The notes: generated from the letters alone by a model not told the origin. A stretch of DNA of 64,000 bases from Alisma plantago-aquatica (GCA_963693085.1 OY856413.1:469441379-469505378), one strand, 5' to 3'; shown: positions 1 through 11,798, counted from the first letter of the stretch. Numbers and translations: made by a program.

Positions 1-930
1 CTGTCTCAAATTTTGAGACGGGCGTTTGGGGAGTCAGACCTATTATGAGTTCGAATAGGCCAAGGAAGTGAACCGACCAAATAGACCAGCTCGACTTGAG
101 TCACCATACAACTGTATGGGTGACTGAGATGGACATCTTGCATGGTCAGGATTACCCAAGTTGGTCGAGGGAAGGTTCTAGATATTTCCTAATTCATTTG
201 TGTTGTACATAACTTATTGTGCAAGGTAATTAATATGGGATATTAATTGGAAACAAATTGCCAATTTGGTGTACAAATAGGAAATAGCCAAACAACCATT
301 TGGGTTGTGCAAAATGACCATCTGACATGCCACATTACCATCTGGGTTGCCACATGACCGTATGGGCTATGGAAGGTTGAAAAATTTCCATAATTGTTGT
401 GAAAATTTGATATCTTCCAGTCCCTTCCACTCCTGTATCGACTGGGAACCCAGACCTAAACCTGATCTATAAATAGAGGGATACTGGGGGCTTCTCAGAG
501 TGCAACACAGACAATTGAGGTGGCACTAACAAACATTATCCTCTGAGGTTGTGGTAACCATAAGAGCCTGGGCAAGCCCTACCCATCTAGGGAGGGATAG
601 CCAAAGGGAGAGAAACAACTAAGTTTATTTTTGTGGGAGAGCAGGGTTGTGACTAGTACGCCAATGAGAGGGATAATTCCTTCATGTATATTCTAGCAGG
701 ATGATATAAGTTCTACGAGGTCCATGTGGACTTCTCTAAAGGCGGGAGGCCATTGTCTGCCGCTAAGGAGGACATCGTCAACTAGCAGTGCATGACTAGA
801 GGAGTTGTTGTGAAAGATGACACTTGAGTTTGGTGTCCTTAGAGGGGCAGTCAGATGACTCCCAGTGCAACTAGGAATCAGAGTTGCACATCTACAATGA
901 TGAGGGTTGTTTCTGGGCTTACTCCAGGAC
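1..930 (+). mobile_element. possible 5' LTR tail and leader of a Ty1/copia element
   Basis: No coding sequence is seen. A TATA box (ctataaatag, 467-476) is preceded by short repeated words (gaccgacc, agctcgac, ggttggtcgag; then catttgggttg, catctgggttg) and followed by a G-rich transcribed-looking stretch. The region lies directly upstream of a copia RT relic, and similar gtcgac/gatcga words occur in the copia 3' LTR at 3560-3720. I therefore infer it is the promoter-bearing part of the 5' LTR, with gag and integrase deleted between it and the RT. No direct alignment between the two LTRs can be shown, because the 3' copy is cut off before its TATA box. Confidence 0.35.
467..476 (+). promoter_or_regulatory. 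TATA box of the putative copia 5' LTR
   Basis: ctataaatag in a GC-richer setting, followed by transcribed-looking sequence. It is a good plant TATA consensus. No initiator or transcript evidence is available. Confidence 0.4.
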
Positions 931-1061
931 CAATTATATCCTCATAAACCATGCTTCCTGTCTTGTAGTAATTGATGTGATCCATTGGTCATGGGAATAT
1001 GGAAGTTAAAATTTTATTTCTACTACCTATCTCATAGTTATATTTCTCGGAAGATATAACC

Positions 1062-2420
1062 TCTGTGGATCCACTTGAAGGGATAAAACCCATAGGGTAC
1101 AAGTGGGTCTTCAATAAGAAGACCAAAATGAATGGGAATGTATAAACGAATAAAGGAAGATTGGTTGCAAAGGGTTTCAAACAAGTTCAAGGTGTTGAAC
1201 ATGATGAAATCTTTTCACCAGTTCCCATGGTTAAAACCATCAGGATCATGCTCTCCATTGCAGCTTATTATGACTATAAGATTTGGCAGATGGATGTTTA
1301 AACCACATTCGTTATTGGTAATATTCATGAGGATGTGTGCATGACCCAACTTGAAGGTTTTATAAATCTAAATAGTGCAAATAAAGTACATAGGCAATAG
1401 ATGTCAACCTAGGGATTTAGGCGAGCATCTCAGAGCTAGAATCTTCAGTATGACAAGGCATTCAAAGAGTTTGCTTCAGTCAAAATCAAGTTGAAACCAA
1501 TGTTTACAAAATGTTATTAGAAGCGTATCTATATTCCACATATTGAAGAATGACATATTTTTCCTACAAATGTTAAGAAAAACATGACTGGGAAAGTACA
1601 TTCTCCATAGAGGGTTTAGGAAAAGCATCCTACATCTTAGGAATTAAGACTAATAGATCTAAAAGGCTTCCTGAACTAAGTAAGAGCACATACATTGGAA
1701 AGATGTTGAAGGGGTTCAACATGCAGGTCTCAAAGAGAGAAAATGTGCCCATGTTCCATGGAATTAGTCTCTAAGGAGACCAATGTACCAGTTCTAAAAA
1801 ATGAGAACACATGAGTAAGATTCCATATGCATCCACTATTAGATCTATCATGTATGCATTGTTATGCACTCATCTAGTTGTCTCATATGTAGTGAACATG
1901 ACAAGCAGATATCAGTTACATCCCAGTGAAGGTCATTGGCCTTCTGTAAAGAACATCCTTAAGAACTTGAGAAGTATTAAAGATCAGTTCATTGTTTATG
2001 GTGATAAGGAATATTTGGGTGTAAGGAGTTACACTAATGCAAGCTTCCAAAGTAATAAAGAATATTAATGATTGGAATTTGTGTTTGACCTTAAAATAGA
2101 ATTATAAGCCAGAAAAGTTCTGAGAAAGAGACAACCATTGATTCTACAATAGAAGTTGAGTACCTTGCTACTTTGAACACAACAAAGGATACTGTATGGA
2201 TCGAGAAGTTCATTTAGATCAAATTGTGGGAGATCCCAATCATTAATGACATAGTACAAATAGTGTGATGAAAATGGAGTTATTGGATAATCTAGGAAAC
2301 TCAAATAGCATATTACGACATTTACATCTCATATGAAAGATTGCATAGCGAGGAGATGTGAAGATTTGCAAAGTACCAACTAGAAGTAAATGTTGCTAAC
2401 CCGCTACAAACACACTTGTG
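1062..2420 (+). pseudogene. Ty1/copia reverse transcriptase-RNase H relic
   Basis: Pieces of a copia polyprotein can be read in order by switching frames. The RT start reads GIKPIGYKWVFNKK followed by RLVAKGFKQVQGV (1070-1200). Next come FSPVPMVKTIRIMLSIAAYY and IWQMDV (1213-1300), then SYILGIK with SKSTYIGKMLKGFNMQVSKR (1618-1750). Then come PYASTIRSIMYALLCTH and the RNase H linker (1811-2067), and finally an RNase H TIDSTIEVEYLAT segment and a GDVKI end (2130-2380). Many stops and frameshifts break it, and the catalytic YVDD box expected between about 1500 and 1620 is missing. gag, protease and integrase are not visible upstream. It is dead; identity as copia is secure, the exact lineage is not. 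Confidence 0.85.
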
Positions 2421-2499
2421 CAGTAGAAATGTGACAAAAATGTTAAGATCGCTTGGAATAAGATTTAAAGATGATTGGATCTAAGTACATGTGGGAGTC

Positions 2500-3759
2500 T
2501 GTTGGTATATATGCCTAGAGAACCAATCATATGATGATTGATTGGAGCATCATATGCTTGATTTGATAATAATAAAGCTAATTATATCTATTATGTTTGT
2601 CTTGGTCTTGATATGGTGACACAAACATGGCAGATGTCTAAAGAATGATGTAGGTTAAGGACCTGAACAATGAGAACATATATATGATAAGAGTACGTAC
2701 ATTCTTATTCTGTCCCTAGTCAGATATTACTGTGGAAACTAAATCGATGAAAGTAATACATAATACTAGAATGTGTGTTTATTGATGATAGAGTCTCACC
2801 AGTCATGATATAGGACATCAAGTCAAACATATAGGTACTTGTTATGGAACAATATATTGAACACACCCACCTTGAGAGTGATACATGAAAACAATGAAAT
2901 GGTTGTCACAGTCAAATCTCAAAGTGATAGTGGTGATTGGGGTTCTTAGATATGAAGTCACTACACTCACCACATGTCACTTGATGAAATTTGACACCAT
3001 CCAATGTGACCTTGAATAAGGGTGCCATAAAGGTGGTGCTCGGGTACATTGTGACACATGGGGATCGATTATGAGTGATGTATGTTGAATTTTTCCCTCC
3101 TACAAAAATTGAAATCTTGGCCACTTGATAAGTGAGACTGAGAAATGTATGGTCATACTAATGTTAATCAATATGTTATATGTGAGATCACATGCATCTC
3201 TTACAGTCTGCTCTAGTTCAAGTAACATAGATTAAATATTAAGAGGATGATGACTCCATGCCTCAAGTTTGATCTAGATATCAGAGACAAAGAAACTATA
3301 CAATCATTGTAACACTAATCATGGATGTAGGATGAAGTTGTTCTCCAAATTTCCAATTACTTGGGTGGCAATGATGTGTTTCTAGATCCTGCTCATTGCT
3401 TGTTCTGTCATAATCTAGTTATGAACATTCACTGCCAATGTAATTTGTGACCTATAGGGTCACTCACATAGGATGCACCTAGAATTGAAGTTTACTCATG
3501 TATATGGTTTAAGTTTGTTAGTAAATTATTTAGTTACTCAACTTGAACAACATTAGATGATAGTTAGTTGGCTGGAGTTTCCAGTCGACTGACTAGGAAT
3601 GTGAGCCGATCAATTAGAGTGTCTAGTCAAATGACTGGGAATATGATTCAATCGACTAGAGTATCCAGTCAACCAACTAAAAAGTCCAATTGATCGACTG
3701 AACGATCAATAGGACTAGATCAAAGAATTGATGCTAACATCATGATGTGCATTGGTTGT
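2500..3759 (+). repeat. truncated 3' LTR of the copia element
   Basis: Directly after the RNase H relic comes a purine-rich tract (gtgggag) and then TGTTGGTATATATGCC, the usual start of a plant copia LTR following a polypurine tract. The LTR runs through a characteristic block (gacctatagggtcactcac, about 3450) to an array of gtcgactgac-like words at 3560-3720. No TATA box or LTR end appears before 3760, where element A begins, so A is inferred to have inserted into this LTR. The missing LTR half was not found beyond the right end of A. Confidence 0.6.
3560..3720 (+). repeat. array of gtcgac/gactgact words in copia U3
   Basis: Degenerate copies of cagtcgactgac, ccgatcaatt, tagtcaaatgactgg, aatcgactag, cagtcaaccaac and gatcgactga follow one another with short spacers. 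Several are palindromic around tcga. The position, before the expected TATA region of the LTR, suggests U3 enhancer-like repeats. Confidence 0.5.
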
Positions 3760-4099
3760 TGATGTAGCCTTATTTTAGGGCCCCATCTTGTGCTTTTTTT
3801 GTACTTTTATCACATCTAAACAAGTTAGATTGCAAGTTAATTTCCACAATATGCGTTTTACTGTCAAATGCACTTATGGACATTCTTTGCATTATTTTTA
3901 GGTACTTGGACCATACTTTGGATGGACGAGAGAGAAGGAAGGAGTCCTAGGGTTCCTTCACTCATGGAGGAGTCCAAAGAAGGCCCCAAAAACTCCCTCA
4001 ACCTACCCCAATGGATAAGATTTGACATCAAGCAAAGAAGTCCTTTGATAATGAAATTTGAAGCTATTTTAGCCCTTGAAGGCCCCAATACAATTGTGG

Positions 4100-4510
4100 T
4101 GCCAAGGAACGACCATGCTAGTAATTGCACAAAGTTACAAGTTGAATCACCAAATCTTAAAGTTTTAGCAACTCATCCACCATGGTCGTTCTACCTAGAA
4201 CGGTCGTGCCATGAAGCCCCCAAAACAGTCATGCTACCTAGCAGGACTGTGCCAGCTGAAGAATAGAACAGGTGTGCTCTAGAGAACAACCTCCTCACAA
4301 CTCCACCACCACGGCCATGCTGCCCACCACGACCATTCTATCTAGCCCCCATCACAGCCGTGCTGCCCAACACAACCATGCTACCATCCTTCACTTCACC
4401 CCATCCAACCTATGATTTCACACTTCACTAGAACGGTCGTTCTCCTCCACTATGGTCATTCTCACCTCCACCCACCATGGCCGTGCTGCCCAACATGGCC
4501 ATTCTGCCAC
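4100..4510 (+). repeat. array of ACGGCCGT-type motifs in U3 of element A
   Basis: About a dozen degenerate copies of (a)acggtcgtgct or its complement occur, e.g. gaacgaccatgcta, gaacggtcgtgcc, ccacggccatgctgcc, cacgaccattct, cacagccgtgctgcc, gaacggtcgttct, catggccgtgctgcc. The core ACGGCCGT is its own reverse complement. The array stops about 70 bases before the TATA box, where enhancer elements would lie. Confidence 0.75.
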
Positions 4511-4578
4511 CTAAAACCTAACTACTTTTACACTGATTTTCCTATCCTACCCCTATTTACCCTAGTGCTTCCCCACCA

Positions 4579-4590
4579 CCTATATATACA
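4579..4590 (+). promoter_or_regulatory. TATA box of element A LTR
   Basis: cctatatataca, downstream of the motif array and upstream of the long R-U5. It is the only strong TATA in this part of the LTR. Confidence 0.55.
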
Positions 4591-6161
4591 TAGGTGGCTA
4601 CTAGGGCATGAAGGTTAGCCTCCCTAGTTTCTCATAGCCTCCATTACTCCTCCCCTTCAGCATTTAGTGTATTTTCCCTTGCATTTATGCTCTCCACCCA
4701 CCATTTCCATCTCCATTTCACCTTGGAAACCTAATTTCTAGGTTTTCCTCCATAATCCCCCATCATGCTCATCTACACCCTTGGAGGAGAGAGGATATCC
4801 CCAGTAGCAAGGAGGTGAAGAAGAAGGCTACTTCCCCGAGCTCCATGGAGTTTCTTCCCCTTCTTCCCCTTTCTTTTGCCATTTCTTTGACTATGTATAG
4901 CTAAGCCCCTAGCGGTGGGCTATTTGGGGATAAAATGTGACTTTGATGCCATGTTGAGGGAAGTTTGACTTGTAATGAACTCATTTTTATCTATGATGAT
5001 TACTCCATGCTTTTGTCTCTTATCCCATTTCCATGCTTGTGATTTGTGCTTTTTGCTTTTAATTGCTTGTTTGATAGTGCATGATGATACAATGTTTCTA
5101 GGAGAATTGAGATTCATGTGGAAATCTTAGGTGTGACTCCTAGGTCCGAATAGGGGATCCATAGCTAGTCCCCTTTGATCCTACTTGCCCAACCCCTCTC
5201 CTACAACTTGGTATGAGACCTATGTTACTAGTACAAGTGGGATTGATGTGATTTCCTAGGGTGTTCTAAAGGATAGAATGGCTAGTACCATGAGGTCAAA
5301 TACCCTCATCTCTACTCCTATCTCTACCCTCAGCCCTCAATTGTTCAATACTGCTTATCCTAGAAACCTAGATTTGGCCAATCTTATTAGAATTACACCT
5401 AACCCTAGTCTTCCACTAGTAGTATAGGTTACATTCTAGTAGAATTTGCCTTATTATTTGGTTTGGTAATCTATATGTAAAATGAGAACCATGCTTGTCC
5501 AATAACATCCCCCAACTAATATCAAAGTTACATCCCCAAACGGCCCACCTACCTTAATCATCTTGCTTAAAACTCAATGTGTTCTTCTTGCTTGTTCATG
5601 CTAGTCTAGTTTAGTTGATTTTTCTCAATCTAATTATTGCTTAGTTTTGCTCTTTAGAGTTAACATAGGTTCTTGCTCACTCTAGTGGTTTGCTCAGCTT
5701 CTAAATTGCTTCTTGCCTTAATAGAGTAGTGTAGTTCATATTGCTCTCTCTTAGTTAATTGCCTAACCTAGTTGGTTAGATTCAACTTGCTTAGGGTAAT
5801 CTAGCTTTTTGGTAACTTAGTTTCCATCTTGCCTTTTCTTATTTGTTTGCTTAGTGTAATCACAACCAAACACCTTGTAAAACCCTTATACCCTAGGATC
5901 CACATTAGGAACATAGAAAACACTAGCCTAGCTCTAGTGCCCCCTCTATCCCTGAGAATCAACCCCTATTCTTGCCAATCACCTATACTACAACAGTACC
6001 CCGTGCTCTTGCGGGGCAACATGTTTGGTTTTGTGATCGACTTGGTTAGGGCCAATACAAATTTTGAAAGTTCCCTCCCATGTATTCGAGTCACGTGGAG
6101 TGCATCTAGCCACCCTTAGTTGGCTAGTGTGTGCACCTCTGGCTTGATGCACCAAGCTTTC

Positions 6162-6179
6162 TGGCGTCGTTGTCAGGGA
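6162..6179 (+). other. primer binding site (tRNA-Asp type)
   Basis: tggcgtcgttgtcaggga matches the Athila/Tat PBS pattern tggcgccgttgccgggga at 15 of 18 positions. The three mismatches are all C-to-T or G-to-A, fitting methylation decay. It fixes the LTR end to within about 10 bases. Confidence 0.8.
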
Positions 6180-6383
6180 TAGAGGCGCTCGACCTGGCTA
6201 GTTAGTGTAGCTTAGCCTTTCCTTTTTCCGTCATCATTGCTATTTTTTATTCTTTGTTCACTTTTGCATATTGCCATTCTAACTTGGTTTCTTGTTTCTT
6301 GTTTGTGTATTGTGTAGGTGACAGTTGTGCATGTGCCACGCACATTCCACTCATACCGACTTGGTGTAGTACGACCCCAAGAT

Positions 6384-8176
6384 AGGTAAAAGGACACGCC
6401 AAAGTCACCGCAACCAACATTGTGAAGATGAGATGGCAAAAAACAACCCTTGTGTGGATGCTCAACCACCTCCACCATAGCATCACCCACTCCATGAGTA
6501 TTTCACCTAGGGGAACTACAATTCACCCATCGCCACCCTAGTTGACCAAATGTCATGCACTCCTTGGACTCCTCCCCACCTACTATGGGATGGAGATTGA
6601 AAATCCCTAACATCACATTGATGCATTCCTTGAGACATGCTCCACTTTCCATACACCCACTGTCACCGACGACTACATCCAAAGAACTCTCTTTCCATTC
6701 TCCCAAAAAGAAAAAGCTAAAGAGTGGTATGTGTCAAATCCAGAATTGGTAACCTGGAATGAAGTTAAGAATGAATTCCTCAAGAAGTTCTTCTCAATTG
6801 CTAAGCTATCCTATATGAGAAGATGAAACACTTCCTTTGCCCAGAAAGAGAACTAACCCTTCCACAAGGCGTGGGAGAGGTTTCAAAAACATCTCCGCGA
6901 CTACCCTCACCATGAAGTGCCATTGTGGCAACTAGTTCAAGATTTCTACACTGGGCTTGAAGAACTGAGCCAAAACAATGTCGACTCCTCAAGTGGAGGT
7001 ACTTTCATGGAAAAGCCACATGAGTAATCATGGCCTTTATTCAAGCATCTTGCTAAAAACTCATGCCATCGTGCTTCTACAGAAGGGGAGCATTGCGGCC
7101 AAAGCTACATCCCTCCAACTTCTTTTGTGGTTCTAACCTGTAATGTTGCCGACCCCGATATGATGAAAATGATGATGGATATGATGAAGATGATGAAGAA
7201 CCAAGCTAGAGATTCTATTGATAAGGAAGTGAATGTTTTGCACTCCTTTGGCAGCCGAAACAATCAAGGCCCCATGTCCAACACCTATACTCCCGAGTGG
7301 AGGAACCATCCAAAATTTTCTTAGAAGCAACAAAATGACGATGGACATGGACAAGGGCAACAAAATCCACACTATAGTTCAAAGTTTTAAGAAGAGGTTC
7401 TTGGAAGGTTCAGAAGTTTGGATGATGTGAAGAAGGATGTGACCTCACATGGACAGTCCATCGACTGCCTTGCGCAAAAAATGGATCAGATCACTCTCTC
7501 TCTTGCTAGGAGGGAAGAAGGAAGACTTCCATCTCAACCGCTGCCCAACCCATATAATGATGGTACTTTCCTAGGGAACACTCCACGTTCATATGCTCCG
7601 CCGTCATATCAAGCACTACCGAACCCCTATGCTCCACCACCTCCTCAGGAACCTCTTAACTACCAATATGCTCCACCTCCACCTCATTCATACCAGCAGC
7701 CACCCCCGCAATACCACTCACATCCACAACAACAACAACCACTACAACAACCACAACTGTAGTTCATCTTCCAAAACCCAAATTCACCTCACCAAAGGCT
7801 ACCACCACCCCAACAACCACAACCAAGTCCACAAGCCTCTTCTTCCACTACCCATGAGAATGTGAAGGAAGTGACTGTTCTGACGAGTGGTTGGATGTTG
7901 GAGAACTGCCATGCTACCATTGTTTTTGATAGAGGTGATACTAAGACTGCACAAGTTGATATTGTGATACAACCTGAGGATACTGTGATGAGAGCCAGAG
8001 TTGATATTGTGATATCGGGTGTTGATACTGTGATTCTTGTGATTCCCATTGATGATACTGCTGATCCAAACCATATGGGGTCCCAACTCCCCCCATTTCC
8101 TGAGGCTCTTAAGGAGCCTTATACTGAGAGGAGAAGAAAGAAGCATACTGAAGACATCCTGGAGACTTTCAAATAG
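6384..8176 (+). pseudogene. gag of element A (broken)
   Basis: Capsid-like retrotransposon gag protein. The recognisable core (about 6570-7010) reads YYGMEIENP, then TVTDDYIQRTLFPFS, EKAKEWYVSNPELVTWNEVK, FLKKFFSIAKLSYM, AWERFQKHLRDYPHHEVP and LVQDFYTGLEELSQ, the standard plant gag pattern. After it come a Met/Lys segment (MMKMMMDMMKMMK, 7160-7200), SNTYTPEWRNHPKFS (7279-7323), and a Pro/Gln-rich tail (7530-7860). The segment LTSGWMLEN (about 7884) recalls the LRSGKxLEN motif at the gag-protease junction. No CCHC zinc knuckle is clear. At least five stops and two frame changes break it. The start is uncertain; 6384 begins the MARTRQ-like reading. Confidence 0.75.
7925..8060 (+). repeat. in-frame degenerate repeat in the gag-protease spacer
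   Basis: The words gttgatattgtgata, gaggatactgtgatg, gttgatattgtgata and gttgatactgtgatt follow each other, giving repeated VDIVI / DTVM / VDTVI in the protein. It looks like a small slippage-type expansion within one element copy. Confidence 0.5.
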
Positions 8177-8750
8177 GTGAAAATCAACATTCCTTTGCTT
8201 GATCAAGTAAAGCAAATCCCTTCTTATGCTAAGTTCTTGAAAGATCTATGCACCTTCAAGAGAAAGACCACGGAGAGGACCCCAAAGAAAGTCAAGCTCA
8301 CAGACCAAGTGAGCTCGATTTTTCCATACACCATGCCAAGGAAAAGAAAAGATCCCAGTGATCCTATCATCTCATACTACATTGGGGCACATTGCATAGA
8401 CCAAGCTCTCTTAGACTTGGGTTCTAGTGTCAACCTAATGTCGTATGCTGTGTTTTATACAAATGGGGCAGTTGAGTCCGGATCATTGTACTTTATAGTT
8501 GGTTGATAGATCAGTAAAGACGCCTAGAGGGTGTGTGGATGGCGTTCTTGTGAGGCTTGATGATGAGATGTATACTTTCTTCCCTGCCAATTTCATTGTC
8601 TTAGACATGGAAAAAGATTCAAGGAGGGTTCCTATCATCTTGGGTAGGCCTTTCCTAGCCACAACGGTTGTGGTAATTCATGTGAGGACTGGTACGATGT
8701 ATGTGACATTCATGCACATGAAGATCTGGTTGAACATCTTTAAATCTTAA
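8177..8750 (+). pseudogene. protease region of element A pol
   Basis: The reading from 8177 gives KINIPLLDQVKQIPSYAKFLKDLCT, the usual lead-in to the Athila aspartic protease. Then comes DLGSSVNLM (Asp at about 8414), the catalytic D-L/T-G-A/S motif, and after a frameshift near 8500, FIVLDMEKDSRRVPIILGRPFLAT, the second half with the ILGRPFL flap/C-end signature. The catalytic residue is present but the frame is broken once inside the domain and once after it. Retropepsin would process the polyprotein. Confidence 0.8.
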
Positions 8751-8826
8751 GCCACAACCAAAGTAATAGGGGCCATAGAAGAAGATTGCTATCTCATTGA
8801 GTACCTACGTGGATTCAAACCACCAC

Positions 8827-9246
8827 TCAAGGTAGAGGTCTAGAGCCAATAGTTGAGTTCCCCAATGATGATGATGAAGAGAATGAGCTAGCCTTGGTGG
8901 CTGAAAGTGAAGACCTCCCTTCTATTTCTGAGCCATTAAAGAACTCCCTTGAAGAGCATCCCACTCTTGAGTTGAAGTCACTTCCAGAAGGGTTGAAGTA
9001 CGCTTTTCTAGGGGAAAATGACACCCTCTTGGTGATCATTTCCTCCCATCTGTCACCAGAACAAGAGGAGGCATTGATGAAAGTCTTAAAGAAGAACATC
9101 CAAGCCATTGGATTCTCTATAGTTGACTTGAGGGGTATCGATCCCTCCATCTGTATACACAGGATCTATCGAGAGGATGATGTAAGGCCGACCTCCCAAA
9201 TGCAAAGGAGGTTGAATCCAAAGCTGAAAGAGGTTGTGACCCAAGA
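8827..9246 (+). pseudogene. pol of element A, RT N-terminal part
   Basis: The reading from 8894 gives LKSLPEGLKYAFLGENDTLLVIIS, LSPEQEEALMKVLKKN, AIGFSIVDLRGIDPSICIHRI and then LNPKLKEVVTQ. This is the connector between protease and RT in Athila/Tat elements. It stops at the insertion point of element B; the RT resumes at 20488. The last five bases, caaga, are the target site. Confidence 0.85.
9242..9246. repeat. target-site duplication of element B, left copy
   Basis: caaga directly before TGTAACGACC; an identical caaga follows the right LTR at 20488-20492. A 5-bp duplication is standard for Ty3/gypsy integrases. Confidence 0.95.
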
Positions 9247-10239
9247 TGTAACGACCCCGTCTCCCGGTAACCCCCAATTAAGGGAGACTCGAAGGTCAAA
9301 GCCGTTATTCAACTAACAGGATCAAAGGTTCGACAAATAATCAATAAAAATTAATAAACTTTACCAACTAAACTGAAAATTGGTATAAAATAAAACTTTG
9401 TTTACCTTTTAAAATCTGGGATTTCTAAACTTCTATCCATGAAGATACTAATCTAACTAATCCTCATGTGCACGTTACTTTTCATTTAATTCCACATATG
9501 CCACTTTACTGTTTGTTCTTTTCATTGTACCTAAAACGCCGACAAACAAAATGTCGATCAACAAGAAGCTGGTATGTGGGGGAAACCATAATTGTGGAAC
9601 TATAGTAATAAAGTAATCAACCAATTATCATTTAACAACCAAGATTACATTTTAAACCATACTACTCAATCCTTTCCTATCCCCTATCTCTATGTTGTCC
9701 TTGCAGCGGACTGAGGTACTGCCTATCTCTAGGTAGATCCTTATTAAACCCCGCATGATCCTACCTAACAGGTAGATCAATATTTAGAGTTGAGTCGCAT
9801 GGCACTACCCATAGGTAGTCCAATCTCTAACTCAATGTGACTTACTGGACCTACCCCATTGGTATCCATTTACTAAGTCATCCAATGACCTGATGGGCCT
9901 ACCCCATTGGTAGCCATTTACCAGGTCAACCCATTAAGCTACATAGCGGACTAGGATCTGAGCTAGTAGGCATATTTCTTATGTGATAGTCATATTCACA
10001 TTATACTTTACATGAATTAAATACATCCAACAGTTTAATTCAAGCCACGATGGAAACGTTGATAAAATCCTGGAAAACTAATTCGGGTAGTCATAAGAGT
10101 AACCACATACCTGTACATGCAGATTCAGGTGCAGGAATAATCCAAACAACAATAGGCAAGCAAACATTCGATAAGATCTTGAAACAATTATATAATTCAC
10201 TTTCATTACTCATGTCATCAAGATCTATTAAATCTAGCT

Positions 10240-10870
10240 CACTTCCTAGGGTTTCTAGTCCACTTTTTAGGGTTTCCATAGCAATTAGGGTTTCCTTTCA
10301 TCCTTTACTATTTTAAACCCTAATTTAACACAATTGATCACAAACCCTAATTATCTCAACATCTAATCCTCAATTTCGGATTAAAGGCATAATTATCCAT
10401 TAATTAAGCCCCTTAAACCTCTTTTACATTAGAGATACTATTTTTATCATGACAAGATCATTATGCTCATTTACCATTAACTCAAAGTTCATTGTGGTCC
10501 AAATCACATGTGAACTCGATTTACCATTAATTCCACCTTTTATTCATGAGAAAACCCTAATTACTACATTTAGGGTATTTATCCACAAATTAGGAACTTT
10601 ATTTCTCAAAATAGTTTATAACCATGAAAACTCAGTTCTATACATGAAATCGAATAATTAAAGCCATTAGTAGTCGAATTAGTCAACATTAGGGTTTCAA
10701 GGCCCATTAAAGTATATTCATGCATATGAAACTCTAAATTAACTAATTATATGCAAAGTCCATCCTTTTTGTTCCTAATGTTCCTTTTCATCAATAACAG
10801 GCAAATATCAACTTTAATCATCTATTAAACCCTACTAATCACTTTAATCATACCAAACTAGGGTTCTTTA
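10240..10870. repeat. cluster of telomere-like AAACCCT words (telo-boxes) in left LTR
   Basis: agggttt or aaaccct occurs about eight times within 630 bases (e.g. near 10250, 10270, 10290, 10314, 10344, 10554, 10692, 10831). The right LTR has the same cluster (17965-18590). In the transcribed orientation it lies about 1-1.5 kb downstream of the TATA box. Confidence 0.7.
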
Positions 10871-11798
10871 ACCATTAATACATTAAAGTTGATATCTTCC
10901 ATTACTTTTCAAATTGCATAAGGAATCAGGCTTCAATTATATTTTTATTAGATTCCCCTCATTTTTCTGAGCAATTTTCATATTTTGTATGTTTTCATCG
11001 GAGCTACCCATATTTATCTATGAATTTTGCATTAAAACACTTACTTGGCCAATGAGAGACTTCAACGTCACCTTATGCATGCAATGTTGTTCGATTAGGA
11101 ATTAGAACTGAATTACCATTGTACCCCCGCGTAAGTCGTTGCTTCTTCAGCCCACGGAGGGGCAAACTCATCCAATGGCCACTCCTTCTTCTTCCTTGCG
11201 AGTTCCATCTGCAGCCGCGACCTGCAGCGGCTCGGGGAAGCTTTCCTCCTCCAGCCTTGGACTCCAGAGCGTCGGGGATGGTCTCCCAGCCTCCGGCTCC
11301 CTCCGCCATGATCCGACGCACACGATGGTGCTCCTATCTCATAGCCATGGCGGCTGGCCAACACTGGCTGGACCAGCAACACACAGCAGCCCTACAACCA
11401 TGCAACGGTCGGCGCAAGCTCCATCTCCCCATCCTCGACCCCGTAGACCTCCAGGATAGTTCTTCTACCTCCTCCGTGCCTCTGCGTACATGTGGACATC
11501 GTTTGTGTCGTCTTCAATCTAGCTACTCAAGCGTGGGATCGATTCTTGACTGTTGCTACCATCTCAGCATTTTGCAGACATATGGTGGGAGGTGCGCAAA
11601 GACGACTCGGCTGGGTTGGCATTTGATCATTCTTTGGTTGTCATGGAAGATCCCTGCCTCCACCAAGACTACAAAACCATCCTCCGTTGCTCTATGGTTT
11701 AAACTACACCCTTGTTAGGGTTTTATGTGCCAGAAACAAGAAGAAGGGAGAGATGGGTGTGTGGGATTTCTCTGAAGTCGACCCATGCTCTCACTCAC

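Larger units (their letters stand above)
3760..6151 (+). repeat. 5' LTR of element A (about 2.4 kb)
   Basis: The LTR starts TGATGTAGCC where the copia LTR breaks off and ends near CTTGATGCA, 10 bases before the PBS. It contains an array of acggccgtgct-like words (4100-4510), a TATA box (4579-4590) and a long R-U5 of about 1.5 kb with no coding potential. ORFs of 60-130 codons here overlap the motif array and look accidental. Both ends are inferred because no second LTR copy exists in the window for comparison. Confidence 0.65.

Noticed and set aside
3868..4266. 132-codon + strand ORF in the 5' LTR of element A
   Set aside because: It overlaps the degenerate motif array, has low-complexity content and no family resemblance.
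10040..10320. ORFs around the AAACCCT words in both LTRs of element B
   Set aside because: They arise from repeated telo-box sequence in the LTR; no homology.
11119..11718. 199-codon + strand ORF in the left LTR of element B, also open in the right LTR (18839-19438)
   Set aside because: It is antisense to the element transcript. The two copies differ by about 8 of the first 40 residues while the DNA differs by about 6%, so changes are not biased to silent sites, and GC-rich sequence favours long chance ORFs.
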